From assembly GCA_902766305.1 (NCBI GenBank), contig CACXDE010000114.1:1-7608 (forward strand): DNA of 7,608 bases. Reading direction: 5' to 3'. The notes beneath the pieces were generated by a model, which was not told the DNA's origin, did no database searches, and saw nothing but the letters and a program-made list of their open reading frames with translations. Source of the stretch: an uncultured Ruminococcus sp. (lineage in GTDB: Bacteria > Bacillota > Clostridia > Oscillospirales > Acutalibacteraceae). Within the stretch, counting starts at the first letter, position 1, and the number at the start of each line of letters is the position of its first letter. Positions 1 through 4,896 of this stretch are shown here, in pieces. The position numbers were made by a program, and so were the translations under genes.

Positions 1-2
1 CG

Positions 3-392
3 GCAGCATCGAAGAGTTTCACTCCCCGGGCAGCAGGAGCATATGTATTAAGAGTGAATGTCAAGGACAGTACCGGAAAATCTGTTTGCAAAGATATTAA
101 TCTGACAGTCAGATCGGTTCTGAAAAATACTTCCTCTATAAGTACGACTAAGACTATTGTAAATACCCCAGTAAAGCTTGCAGGTAAGGCAAGCGGAGGT
201 TTCAGCCCTTACACTTATTCTTACTACTATAAAAAGTCAGGCGACAGCTCATGGACAAATATAGCTGGGTACAGTACAGCAGCGTTAAAGACATTTAAGC
301 CTACTACAGCCGGAACATACATTCTAAGAGTGAATGTAAAGGACAACACAGGAAAATTTGTTGGCAAGGATTTTACACTTATGGTAACAAAG
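3..392 (+). repeat. 92-residue tandem protein repeat (one partial, one full unit)
   Basis: The coding DNA around 3-116 aligns with 279-392 at a constant offset of 276 nt, for example AAGAGTGAATGT at 50-61 and at 326-337. The units are clearly diverged (for instance SVCKDINLTV versus FVGKDFTLMV), so this is an old domain duplication, not a recent slippage event. Confidence 0.7.
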
Positions 393-395
393 TAA
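3..395 (+). CDS. C-terminal part of a tandem-repeat, Ig-like/triple-tyrosine surface protein (5' truncated by window)
   Basis: The frame is open from the left edge (codons from base 3) to TAA at 393-395, so this is the end of a longer gene; the GTG at 54 is an internal valine. Two copies of one repeat unit are visible, offset by 276 nt (92 residues): the motif LRVNVKD-x-TGK occurs at about 45-85 and again at 321-361, each preceded by AA-x-K-x-F-x-P-x-x-AG-x-Y. The complete last unit contains a YSYYYKK segment followed by a W and a G-x-Y strand. This beta-rich pattern resembles the Y_Y_Y/triple-tyrosine domains found in extracellular proteins of Ruminococcaceae, so an exported or wall-associated protein is likely. 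The function of the missing N-terminal part cannot be judged. It ends with its own terminator and is not part of the thiamine operon. Confidence 0.75.
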   Translation, partial: AASKSFTPRAAGAYVLRVNVKDSTGKSVCKDINLTVRSVLKNTSSISTTKTIVNTPVKLAGKASGGFSPYTYSYYYKKSGDSSWTNIAGYSTAALKTFKPTTAGTYILRVNVKDNTGKFVGKDFTLMVTK

Positions 396-403
396 AAGAA
401 AAC

Positions 404-437
404 ATCCGCTTAGATTAATCTCTGAGCGGATATTTTG
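404..437 (+). terminator. Intrinsic terminator of the surface-protein gene
   Basis: Eight bases after the TAA, ATCCGCT (404-410) pairs with AGCGGAT (425-431). The intervening 14 nt are largely self-complementary (AGATTAATCT), and ATTTTG follows. The U-tract is short, so strength is uncertain, but the position fits a gene end. Confidence 0.7.
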
Positions 438-520
438 TGTCGAACATTAACGGAATGTCACTGACCGTTATTCATAAAATTAATGCTATTAAAGAAATAT
501 GTGTAAGATGGTTGTGAGTT

Positions 521-533
521 CAGCGTCACGCTG
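521..533. repeat. Short inverted repeat upstream of the thi promoter
   Basis: CAGCG, TCA, CGCTG form a perfect 5-bp inverted repeat about 24 nt upstream of the -35 box, followed by an A-tract (537-542). It could be an operator or a remnant. Apart from this and the promoter, 438-556 holds only a weak AACGG/CCGTT inverted repeat (about 449-470). Confidence 0.3.
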
Positions 534-556
534 GTCAAAAAACACGATTAACAATC

Positions 557-585
557 TTGACATAGACATACGGGCGTGATAAAAT
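557..585 (+). promoter_or_regulatory. Sigma-A promoter of the thiamine operon
   Basis: A perfect -35 TTGACA (557-562) is separated by exactly 17 nt from TAAAAT (580-585), one mismatch from the consensus -10. An A-tract at 537-542 lies where an UP element would. Transcription would start near 591-594, right at the 5' edge of the TPP aptamer, which is the expected geometry for a riboswitch leader. Confidence 0.85.
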
Positions 586-594
586 AGAATATGA

Positions 595-685
595 CAAAGG
601 GGAGCTTGTATTACAGGCTGAGAGGAAGGTGAGACCTTCGACCCGTGACCTGATTTGGATAATGCCAACGTAGGGAAGATAGTTG
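595..685 (+). promoter_or_regulatory. TPP riboswitch (THI element) aptamer
   Basis: All conserved blocks of the thiamine pyrophosphate aptamer are present in order: GGGG (599-602), CTGAGA (618-623), ACCC (641-644), ACCTGAT (648-654), GGATAATGCCA (657-667) and GTAGGGAA (670-677). P2 is GGG with ACCC. The P3 hairpin spans about 605-617 (loop TATTA). A variable P3a stem GAAGGT/ACCTTC (625-630/634-639) sits between CTGAGA and ACCC. P4 is CCT (649-651) with AGG (672-674), and P5 is TTGG (655-658) with CCAA (665-668). P5 shows a compensatory change from the common CTGG/CCAG. P1 is weak by eye (CAA 595-597 with TTG 683-685). TPP binding should lower expression of the downstream operon. Confidence 0.96.
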
Positions 686-694
686 ACGCTTTTC

Positions 695-732
695 AGAAGT
701 TTTCCGGATCAGGGGGACTTCTTATTTTTTTT
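695..732 (+). terminator. Riboswitch expression platform: intrinsic terminator before thiS
   Basis: AGAAGTTTTCC (695-705) pairs with GGGGGACTTCT (712-722) as an unbroken 11-bp stem with several G-U pairs and a GGATCA loop, followed by a U-tract (725-732, eight T). The thiS Shine-Dalgarno begins at the very next base (733). An alternative pairing is visible: GGGAAG (673-678) in the aptamer 3' strand can pair with TTTTCC (700-705) of the terminator 5' arm, a plausible antiterminator that TPP binding would prevent. The terminator stem is read directly; the switching model is inference. Confidence 0.88.
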
Positions 733-744
733 GGAGGGAAGAAA

Positions 745-939
745 ATGGTTACGATAAACGGAACAGCTGTGGATGCCGCCGGAAAAACAGTGGACGAATA
801 TCTTGATACAACAGACTACAGCCGTATGCGTATTGCAGTGGAGATAAACGGCGATATAGTGCCTAAATCAAAATATGATACTACCGTACTTAATGACGGT
901 GATACTGTTGAGATCGTTGGCTTTGTAGGGGGCGGCTGA
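745..939 (+). CDS. thiS: Sulfur carrier protein ThiS
   Basis: ThiS is a small ubiquitin-fold protein that carries the thiazole sulfur as a C-terminal thiocarboxylate in the cytoplasm. ThiF adenylates it and ThiG uses the thiocarboxylate. The product is 64 residues, the normal family length, and ends GFVGGG with the required Gly-Gly terminus. The segments VNDGDTVEIV-like (VLNDGDTVEIVGFVGGG) and MVTINGTAV match the family ends. The ATG at 745 is preferred because GGAGGG (733-738) sits six bases upstream. The frame stays open back to a TTG at 655, but that lies inside the riboswitch core and terminator and cannot be the start. One base separates its stop from thiF. It is the first gene after the TPP riboswitch. 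Confidence 0.95.
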   Translation: MVTINGTAVDAAGKTVDEYLDTTDYSRMRIAVEINGDIVPKSKYDTTVLNDGDTVEIVGFVGGG

Positions 940-940
940 T

Positions 941-1693
941 ATGGACAGTAAGCAGGAAATAAGATACGCAAGACATCTTGTTCTTAAAGAGATAAGACAG
1001 GAGGGTCAGGAAAAATTGCTTGCTTCAAAGGTGCTTGTCATTGGCGCCGGCGGTCTTGGCTCACCTGTAATAATGTACCTTGCGGCGGCAGGAGTGGGGA
1101 CAATAGGCATTGCCGACAGCGACAGGGTCGATCTTTCAAATCTGCAAAGACAGATAATACACAATACTGATTCCGTCGGCAAGCTCAAAACCCTTTCTGC
1201 AAAAAATACCGCTCTCGGTATCAATCCTGATATAAATATTTGTATACATGATGTTTATGTTACTGCTGATAATATCAATGAGATAATTTCTCCTTACGAT
1301 TTTGTCATCGACTGTACGGACAGCTTTGAAACAAAATTTCTGATAAACGATGCTTGTGTTCGTGCAAAAAAGCCCTATTCTCATGGGGGAGCAGTACGCT
1401 TTGAGGGGCAGGCTATGACATATGTACCGGGCAAAGGACCCTGTCTGCGTTGTCTGATGGGTGATGTTCCCGAATATACCCAGACCTGCCGCATGACAGG
1501 AGTTTTAGGCGCGGCTGTGGGTGTTATAGGCAGCGTACAGGCGATGGAGGCGGTAAAATATATTACAGGAGCGGGAGAGCTGCTCTGCGGAAAGGTTTTC
1601 AGCTTTGACGGGCTGACAATGAAAATCAGGGTACATAATATGCCGAATCCCGACCCCGCTTGCCCGGTTTGCGGAGTATTAGCTCAGAGCTAA
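941..1693 (+). CDS. thiF: ThiS adenylyltransferase ThiF (E1-like)
   Basis: ThiF uses ATP to adenylate the ThiS C-terminus before sulfur transfer. The 250-residue protein has the E1/MoeB/HesA-type layout: an RYARH element (residues 8-12), the nucleotide loop GAGGLG (35-40), acidic ADSDRVDLSNLQRQ (58-71) with the conserved NLQRQ, and DCTDSFETK (124-132). A structural zinc site of two CxxC pairs is present (C168/C171 and C241/C244). TC at 182-183 lies where the family's acyl-disulfide/catalytic cysteine is expected. It has no rhodanese domain, so it is ThiF/MoeB-like, and adjacency to thiS settles ThiF. The start is ATG 941, with GGGGG at about 928-932 as the ribosome binding site. The last codons (AQS) and the stop lie inside an intergenic repeat (1681 onward), so the tail after CPVCG is repeat-derived. 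Confidence 0.94.
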   Translation: MDSKQEIRYARHLVLKEIRQEGQEKLLASKVLVIGAGGLGSPVIMYLAAAGVGTIGIADSDRVDLSNLQRQIIHNTDSVGKLKTLSAKNTALGINPDINICIHDVYVTADNINEIISPYDFVIDCTDSFETKFLINDACVRAKKPYSHGGAVRFEGQAMTYVPGKGPCLRCLMGDVPEYTQTCRMTGVLGAAVGVIGSVQAMEAVKYITGAGELLCGKVFSFDGLTMKIRVHNMPNPDPACPVCGVLAQS

Positions 1694-1709
1694 GAGTGCA
1701 GAGTGCAGA
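1682..1709 (+). repeat. Period-7 array at the thiF stop codon
   Basis: Four consecutive heptamers are seen: GCTCAGA, GCTAAGA, GTGCAGA, GTGCAGA (1682-1709). The thiF TAA (1691-1693) falls inside the second unit. Two further spacers in this window have the same type of array in the same place. Confidence 0.8.
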
Positions 1710-1732
1710 GCTTGATGTTTCAGGCTTTTTTT
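1707..1732 (+). terminator. Candidate intrinsic terminator after thiF
   Basis: AGCTTGA (1709-1715) pairs with TCAGGCT (1720-1726) through one G-U pair around a TGTT loop; A1707-G1708 can extend into the T-run. Seven T follow (1726-1732). The form is that of a moderate terminator lying within the operon, between thiF and thiG, and its counterpart in the second repeat copy is weaker. Confidence 0.6.
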
Positions 1733-1757
1733 ATTGTTGTTTTGAAGCGTTTCCCCC

Positions 1758-1927
1758 CTGTCATTCTGAGGAGCGAGGGGTTGTTAAGAGTGGGGATGCT
1801 TTTTGACTTGCCGGTAATGATGCGCTCTGATATTTTCAAAAACTAAGCGGCGAAGAATCTTTCCTGCAAATCTATGAAAAAGATCCTTCGCTGCGCTCAG
1901 GATGACAGTTGGGGGTCAGAATGACAG
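1758..1927. repeat. Nested inverted repeats in copy 1
   Basis: CTGTCATTCTGA (1758-1769) is exactly complementary to TCAGAATGACAG (1916-1927) and, with one G-U, to the CTCAGGATGACAG block at 1896-1908. An inner pair CGAAGAATCTTT (1851-1862) and AAAGATCCTTCG (1879-1890) matches at 11 of 12 positions. The transcript could fold into a long imperfect hairpin. The sequence type (TCATTCTGAG...AAGAATCTTT...) is, from memory, a palindromic intergenic repeat seen in many bacterial genomes. Confidence 0.75.
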
Positions 1928-1941
1928 CGTGGGGAAGGATA

Positions 1942-1994
1942 ACTTCCAACTGATACAATTCTGACCACTAACTACTAACCATTAATCACTAAAA
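1942..1994 (+). repeat. Period-7 array upstream of thiG
   Basis: ACTTCCA, ACTGATA (1942-1955) and, after a break, ACTAACT, ACTAACC, ATTAATC, ACTAAAA (1967-1994) repeat with a 7-nt period. The array ends one base before the ATGAGGTG that carries the thiG ribosome binding site. Confidence 0.7.
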
Positions 1995-2007
1995 ATGAGG
2001 TGTGAAA

Positions 2008-2781
2008 ATGAAAAATGAAGACAAATTGATTTTAGGCGGAAAGGAATTTCATTCAAGATTTATTTTAGGCTCTGGAAAGTATTCACTTTCTCTGATTGAA
2101 GCGGCTGTGCGTGATGCCGGAGCGGAGATAATTACCCTTGCAGTACGCCGAGCAAATACAAAAGAGCATGAAAATATACTTGACTATATTCCGCAGGGGG
2201 TTACGCTTCTGCCGAATACGTCCGGCGCAAGAAATGCAGAAGAAGCCGTTCGTATAGCAAGGCTTGCAAGAGAGCTTGGCTGCGGTGATTTTGTCAAGGT
2301 AGAAATAATGCGTGACAGTAAATATCTGCTGCCGGATAATAATGAGACCGTGAAGGCAACAGAGATACTTGCAAAGGAGGGCTTTGTGGTACTGCCGTAT
2401 ATGTATCCCGATCTGTACAGCGCAAGAGACCTTGTCAATGCCGGCGCAAGCGCAGTAATGCCGCTTGCCTCGCCGATAGGCTCAAACAAGGGTCTTGCAA
2501 CAAGGGAGTTTATACAGATACTTATTGATGAAATTGAACTGCCGATAATCGTTGATGCCGGAATAGGCAGACCGTCTCAGGCCTGTGAGGCTATGGAAAT
2601 GGGTGCTGCCGCAATTATGGCTAATACAGCTCTTGCAACAGCCGGAGATCTTCCGCTTATGGCTGCCGCTTTCAAGGCTGCTATAGAAGCCGGAAGAATG
2701 GCATATCTTGCAAAGCCGGGACGTGTGCTTACAAGAGGCGCATCTGCGTCCGATCCGCTGACAGGCTTTCTCAGAAACTGA
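2008..2781 (+). CDS. thiG: Thiazole synthase ThiG
   Basis: ThiG is a TIM-barrel enzyme that condenses 1-deoxy-D-xylulose 5-phosphate, dehydroglycine and ThiS thiocarboxylate into the thiazole phosphate tautomer. The 257-residue protein has the family landmarks in order: [19 protein letters not shown] (8-25), LPNTSGA (68-74), FVKVEI (95-100) with Lys97 as the Schiff-base lysine and Glu99 beside it, VVLPYMYPD (127-135), [11 protein letters not shown] (152-162) for phosphate binding, VDAGIGRPS (182-190) with Asp183, and [10 protein letters not shown] (205-214). ATG 2008 is chosen over GTG 2002, because GAGGTG (1997-2002) is the Shine-Dalgarno and overlaps that GTG. It is followed nine bases later by thiH, its partner. 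Confidence is high. Confidence 0.96.
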   Translation: MKNEDKLILGGKEFHSRFILGSGKYSLSLIEAAVRDAGAEIITLAVRRANTKEHENILDYIPQGVTLLPNTSGARNAEEAVRIARLARELGCGDFVKVEIMRDSKYLLPDNNETVKATEILAKEGFVVLPYMYPDLYSARDLVNAGASAVMPLASPIGSNKGLATREFIQILIDEIELPIIVDAGIGRPSQACEAMEMGAAAIMANTALATAGDLPLMAAAFKAAIEAGRMAYLAKPGRVLTRGASASDPLTGFLRN

Positions 2782-2790
2782 GGTGGGAGA

Positions 2791-4044
2791 ATGGAAAACA
2801 GTTTTTTTGTAGACAGCGATAAGCTTTCTCCTGCCGCCCTTGAAAAGAAACACAGACTGGAAAATGATCCGTCATCCCGTACAAACCATATGGAATATAT
2901 GGAAGGTATGGAAATAATTAAATCCGATATCTGCGAAAAGGTCATGTCTCAGGTAAGAGAGTATGATTACAGCAGATATACAGCCCGTGATGTTGTTGCG
3001 GCTCTGGAGCATGAAACGTGTAGTATAGAGGACTTCAAGGCGCTGTTGTCTCCTGCTGCCGCACCGTACCTTGAACGCATGGCGCAGAGGGCGAGAACAG
3101 AAACAGGCAAGCATTTCGGAAATACGGTTTACCTTTTTACTCCGTTGTACATTGCAAACTACTGTGAAAATTACTGCGTATACTGCGGCTTCAACTGCTA
3201 CAACGATATAAGAAGGATGAAGCTCAATATGGAGCAGATAGACCATGAGATGAAGGTCATCGCTGATTCCGGTATGGAGGAAATACTCATATTGACAGGC
3301 GAAAGCAGAGCGAAAAGCAGTGTTGAATATATCGGCGAAGCCTGCAAGCTTGCACGAAAATATTTCCGCATGGTGGGGCTTGAAATATATCCTGTCAATA
3401 CGGACGAGTACCGTTACCTGCATGAATGCGGAGCGGATTATGTAACGGTCTTTCAGGAAACCTACGATACAGATAAATATGAAACCCTTCACCTTATGGG
3501 ACATAAGCGTGTATGGCCTTACCGTTTCGATGCGCAGGAAAGAGCGCTTATGGGCGGTATGAGGGGAGTTGCCTTTTCTGCACTTTTGGGTCTTTCAGAT
3601 TTCAGAAAGGACGCACTTGCAAGCGCAATGCACGTGTATTATCTACAGAGAAAATATCCACATGCGGAGATGTCGCTCTCCTGTCCGAGACTCAGACCCA
3701 TTATCAATAATGATAAGATAAATCCGCTTGATGTACATGAAAAGGAGCTTTGTCAGGTGCTTTGCGCTTACCGTATTTTTCTGCCGTTTGTGGGTATTAC
3801 CGTATCTTCAAGGGAAAGTGAATCCTTCCGCAACGGCATTGTAAGAATAGCGGCTACAAAGATATCAGCCGGGGTTTCAACAGGCATAGGCGACCATGAG
3901 AGCAAATACAGCGGAAAGGAGTCGGACAGCGCTGAGGGAGACGAGCAGTTTGAGATAAGCGATGCAAGAAGCTTTGATACGATGTACAAGGATATGTCAG
4001 AGGAAGGACTACAGCCCGTTCTGAATGATTACCTTTATGTATAA
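2791..4044 (+). CDS. thiH: 2-iminoacetate (dehydroglycine) synthase ThiH, radical SAM
   Basis: ThiH is a radical-SAM tyrosine lyase that yields dehydroglycine and p-cresol for ThiG. It works only without oxygen and replaces ThiO of aerobes. The protein is 417 residues, longer than the ~377 of E. coli. The [4Fe-4S] motif is C125-x3-C129-x2-C132 within NYCENYCVYCGF. Next come LILTGES (166-172), FQETYDTDKYETLHLMGHKR (221-240), RALMGGMRGVAFSALLGLSDF (251-271), CPRLRP (298-303), SSRES (339-343), KISAGVSTGIG (357-367) and GDEQFEISD (383-391). The last belongs to the C-terminal region shared by clostridial ThiH and the biotin/thiamin-synthesis-associated domain. A Ser/Glu/Lys-rich stretch (about 369-382) separates the last two motifs. 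GGTGGGAG (2782-2789) supports ATG 2791. Its last 20 nt overlap tenI. Confidence 0.95.
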   Translation: MENSFFVDSDKLSPAALEKKHRLENDPSSRTNHMEYMEGMEIIKSDICEKVMSQVREYDYSRYTARDVVAALEHETCSIEDFKALLSPAAAPYLERMAQRARTETGKHFGNTVYLFTPLYIANYCENYCVYCGFNCYNDIRRMKLNMEQIDHEMKVIADSGMEEILILTGESRAKSSVEYIGEACKLARKYFRMVGLEIYPVNTDEYRYLHECGADYVTVFQETYDTDKYETLHLMGHKRVWPYRFDAQERALMGGMRGVAFSALLGLSDFRKDALASAMHVYYLQRKYPHAEMSLSCPRLRPIINNDKINPLDVHEKELCQVLCAYRIFLPFVGITVSSRESESFRNGIVRIAATKISAGVSTGIGDHESKYSGKESDSAEGDEQFEISDARSFDTMYKDMSEEGLQPVLNDYLYV

Positions 4045-4597
4045 GACTATATGTATAACGAACAGGCATTTGTGCAAAGAAGACTTTCTTGTACGCATAT
4101 CAAAAATAGCCGCTGAAAAACTGGATAGTATAATACTCAGAGAAAAAGACCTTAGCAAAGATGATTATACTGCGCTTGCAGAACAGGTGATTGAGCTTTG
4201 CCGGGAATATGATGTTCCCGTTACACTGCATTTTTACTATAAAGCCGCAATAGGTCTTGGGGTAAGGCGCATACATCTTCCGCTTCATATTTTAAGAGAG
4301 CTTACAGACGGGGACAAGGCATTTTTTGATGTTATCGGCGTGTCCTGCCACAGCGTTGAGGACGCAAAAGAAGCTGAAAAGTTGGGAGCGTCATATATTA
4401 CGGCAGGGCATATTTTTGAAACTGACTGCAAATCAGGACTTCCGGGCAGAGGGCTTGATTTTCTGCGCAAAGTCAAAAGCAGCGTTTGCATACCTGTATA
4501 TGCCATCGGCGGCATAAAGCCGGATAATGTTCCGCAGGTCATTTCCGCCGGCGCTGACGGTGTTTGTCTTATGAGCTGGTTTATGAAACAGTTGTGA
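4025..4597 (+). CDS. tenI: Thiazole tautomerase TenI (ThiE-like fold)
   Basis: The 190-residue protein has the ThiE/TenI TIM-barrel fold but carries TenI signatures. GHIFETDCKSGLPGRG (128-143) is almost the B. subtilis TenI sequence, with His129 at the position of its catalytic His122, where ThiE has a Pro (GPxF). The ThiE substrate motif VNDD is replaced by LHFYY (68-72), and RRIHLP (81-86) matches TenI. ILREK (37-41) and the phosphate loop YAIGGIKPDN (149-158) remain. TenI speeds aromatisation of the ThiG product and is not itself the coupling enzyme. ATG 4025 overlaps thiH by 20 nt with no good Shine-Dalgarno, so translational coupling is likely; ATG 4037 is an alternative. The chain stops soon after GADGVCLMS, so the usual last helix of about 20-25 residues seems absent. 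Annotation pipelines may call it thiamine phosphate synthase. Confidence 0.85.
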   Translation: MITFMYKTICITNRHLCKEDFLVRISKIAAEKLDSIILREKDLSKDDYTALAEQVIELCREYDVPVTLHFYYKAAIGLGVRRIHLPLHILRELTDGDKAFFDVIGVSCHSVEDAKEAEKLGASYITAGHIFETDCKSGLPGRGLDFLRKVKSSVCIPVYAIGGIKPDNVPQVISAGADGVCLMSWFMKQL

Positions 4598-4600
4598 TAA

Positions 4601-4635
4601 GCTCAGAGCTAAGAGTGCAGAGCTCAGAGCATGGA
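4601..4635 (+). repeat. Period-7 array after tenI
   Basis: Five heptamers in a row are seen: GCTCAGA, GCTAAGA, GTGCAGA, GCTCAGA and the diverged GCATGGA (4601-4635). Phase and consensus equal those of the array at the thiF stop. Confidence 0.8.
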
Positions 4636-4650
4636 GTATCAGGCTTTTTT
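4628..4650 (+). terminator. Weak candidate terminator after tenI
   Basis: AGCATGG (4628-4634) can pair with TCAGGCT (4639-4645) at six of seven positions (one A-G mismatch, one G-U) around AGTA, followed by six T (4645-4650). It is the counterpart of the hairpin after thiF and is weaker. Confidence 0.4.
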
Positions 4651-4848
4651 CTTCTTTTGTCGTTTTAATTCGTTCCCATAACTGTCATTCTGAGGAGCGT
4701 TTCTGTTATTAAAAGCCGTGCTGTTTTTTAACTTGCCGGTAATGATGCACTTTGATATTTTCAGAGACTAAGCGACGAAGAATCTTTCTGATTACGCTGC
4801 TTTAGTGAAAAATCTTCATCGCTAAAAACGACAGACTTTGAGCTTTAA

Positions 4849-4883
4849 ACTTCCAACTTCCAACTGACGACTGACAACTAAAT
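4849..4883 (+). repeat. Period-7 array upstream of thiE
   Basis: Five perfect-register heptamers are seen: ACTTCCA, ACTTCCA, ACTGACG, ACTGACA, ACTAAAT (4849-4883), ending directly at the AAAGGA ribosome binding site of thiE. Confidence 0.85.
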
Positions 4884-4896
4884 AAAGGATGATATG

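Larger units (their letters stand above)
1681..1993 (+). repeat. Intergenic repeat, copy 1 (thiF-thiG spacer)
   Basis: This ~310-nt spacer is homologous to 4600-4883. Shared blocks in the same order are a 23-nt identical start (1681-1703 = 4600-4622), TCAGGCTTTTTT (1720-1731 = 4639-4650), CTGTCATTCTGAGGAGCG (1758-1775 = 4682-4699), and an ungapped 58-nt block 1806-1863 = 4731-4788 with five differences. The copy ends in a period-7 array before thiG. It contains nested inverted repeats and a candidate terminator (separate entries) but no ORF with protein-like content. It looks like a non-coding, MITE- or REP-like element; no transposase is present. Confidence 0.85.
4600..4883 (+). repeat. Intergenic repeat, copy 2 (tenI-thiE spacer)
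   Basis: This is the second copy of the element at 1681-1993. It starts two bases after the tenI stop with the identical 23-nt block and ends in a period-7 array just before the thiE ribosome binding site. The outer inverted repeat is eroded: CTGTCATTCTGAG (4682-4694) is intact but its partner is reduced to about CGACAG (4829-4834). The inner arms survive imperfectly (4772-4788 with 4807-4822). No coding content is seen. Confidence 0.85.

Noticed and set aside
54..395. Independent 113-residue gene starting at GTG 54
   Set aside because: The frame is open to the left edge and the residues before GTG align with the same part of the next repeat, so the gene continues upstream.
655..744. N-terminal extension of ThiS starting at TTG 655
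   Set aside because: It would be encoded by the riboswitch core and terminator hairpin, has no ribosome binding site, and ThiS is normally about 64-66 residues; ATG 745 has GGAGGG at proper distance.
1803..1833. Promoter TTGACT...TGATAT in the thiF-thiG spacer
   Set aside because: The spacing is 19 nt, the -10 matches only three of six bases, and the other repeat copy has TTAACT; too weak to claim.
1694..2001. Insertion sequence with transposase
   Set aside because: No coding frame of transposase type exists; the element is non-coding.
2482..2945. Overlapping - strand ORFs across thiG/thiH
   Set aside because: They show no family pattern and lie opposite well-supported genes with family motifs.
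4025..4597. Second thiamine phosphate synthase
   Set aside because: It carries the TenI GHxFETDCK motif and lacks the VNDD ligand motif of ThiE.
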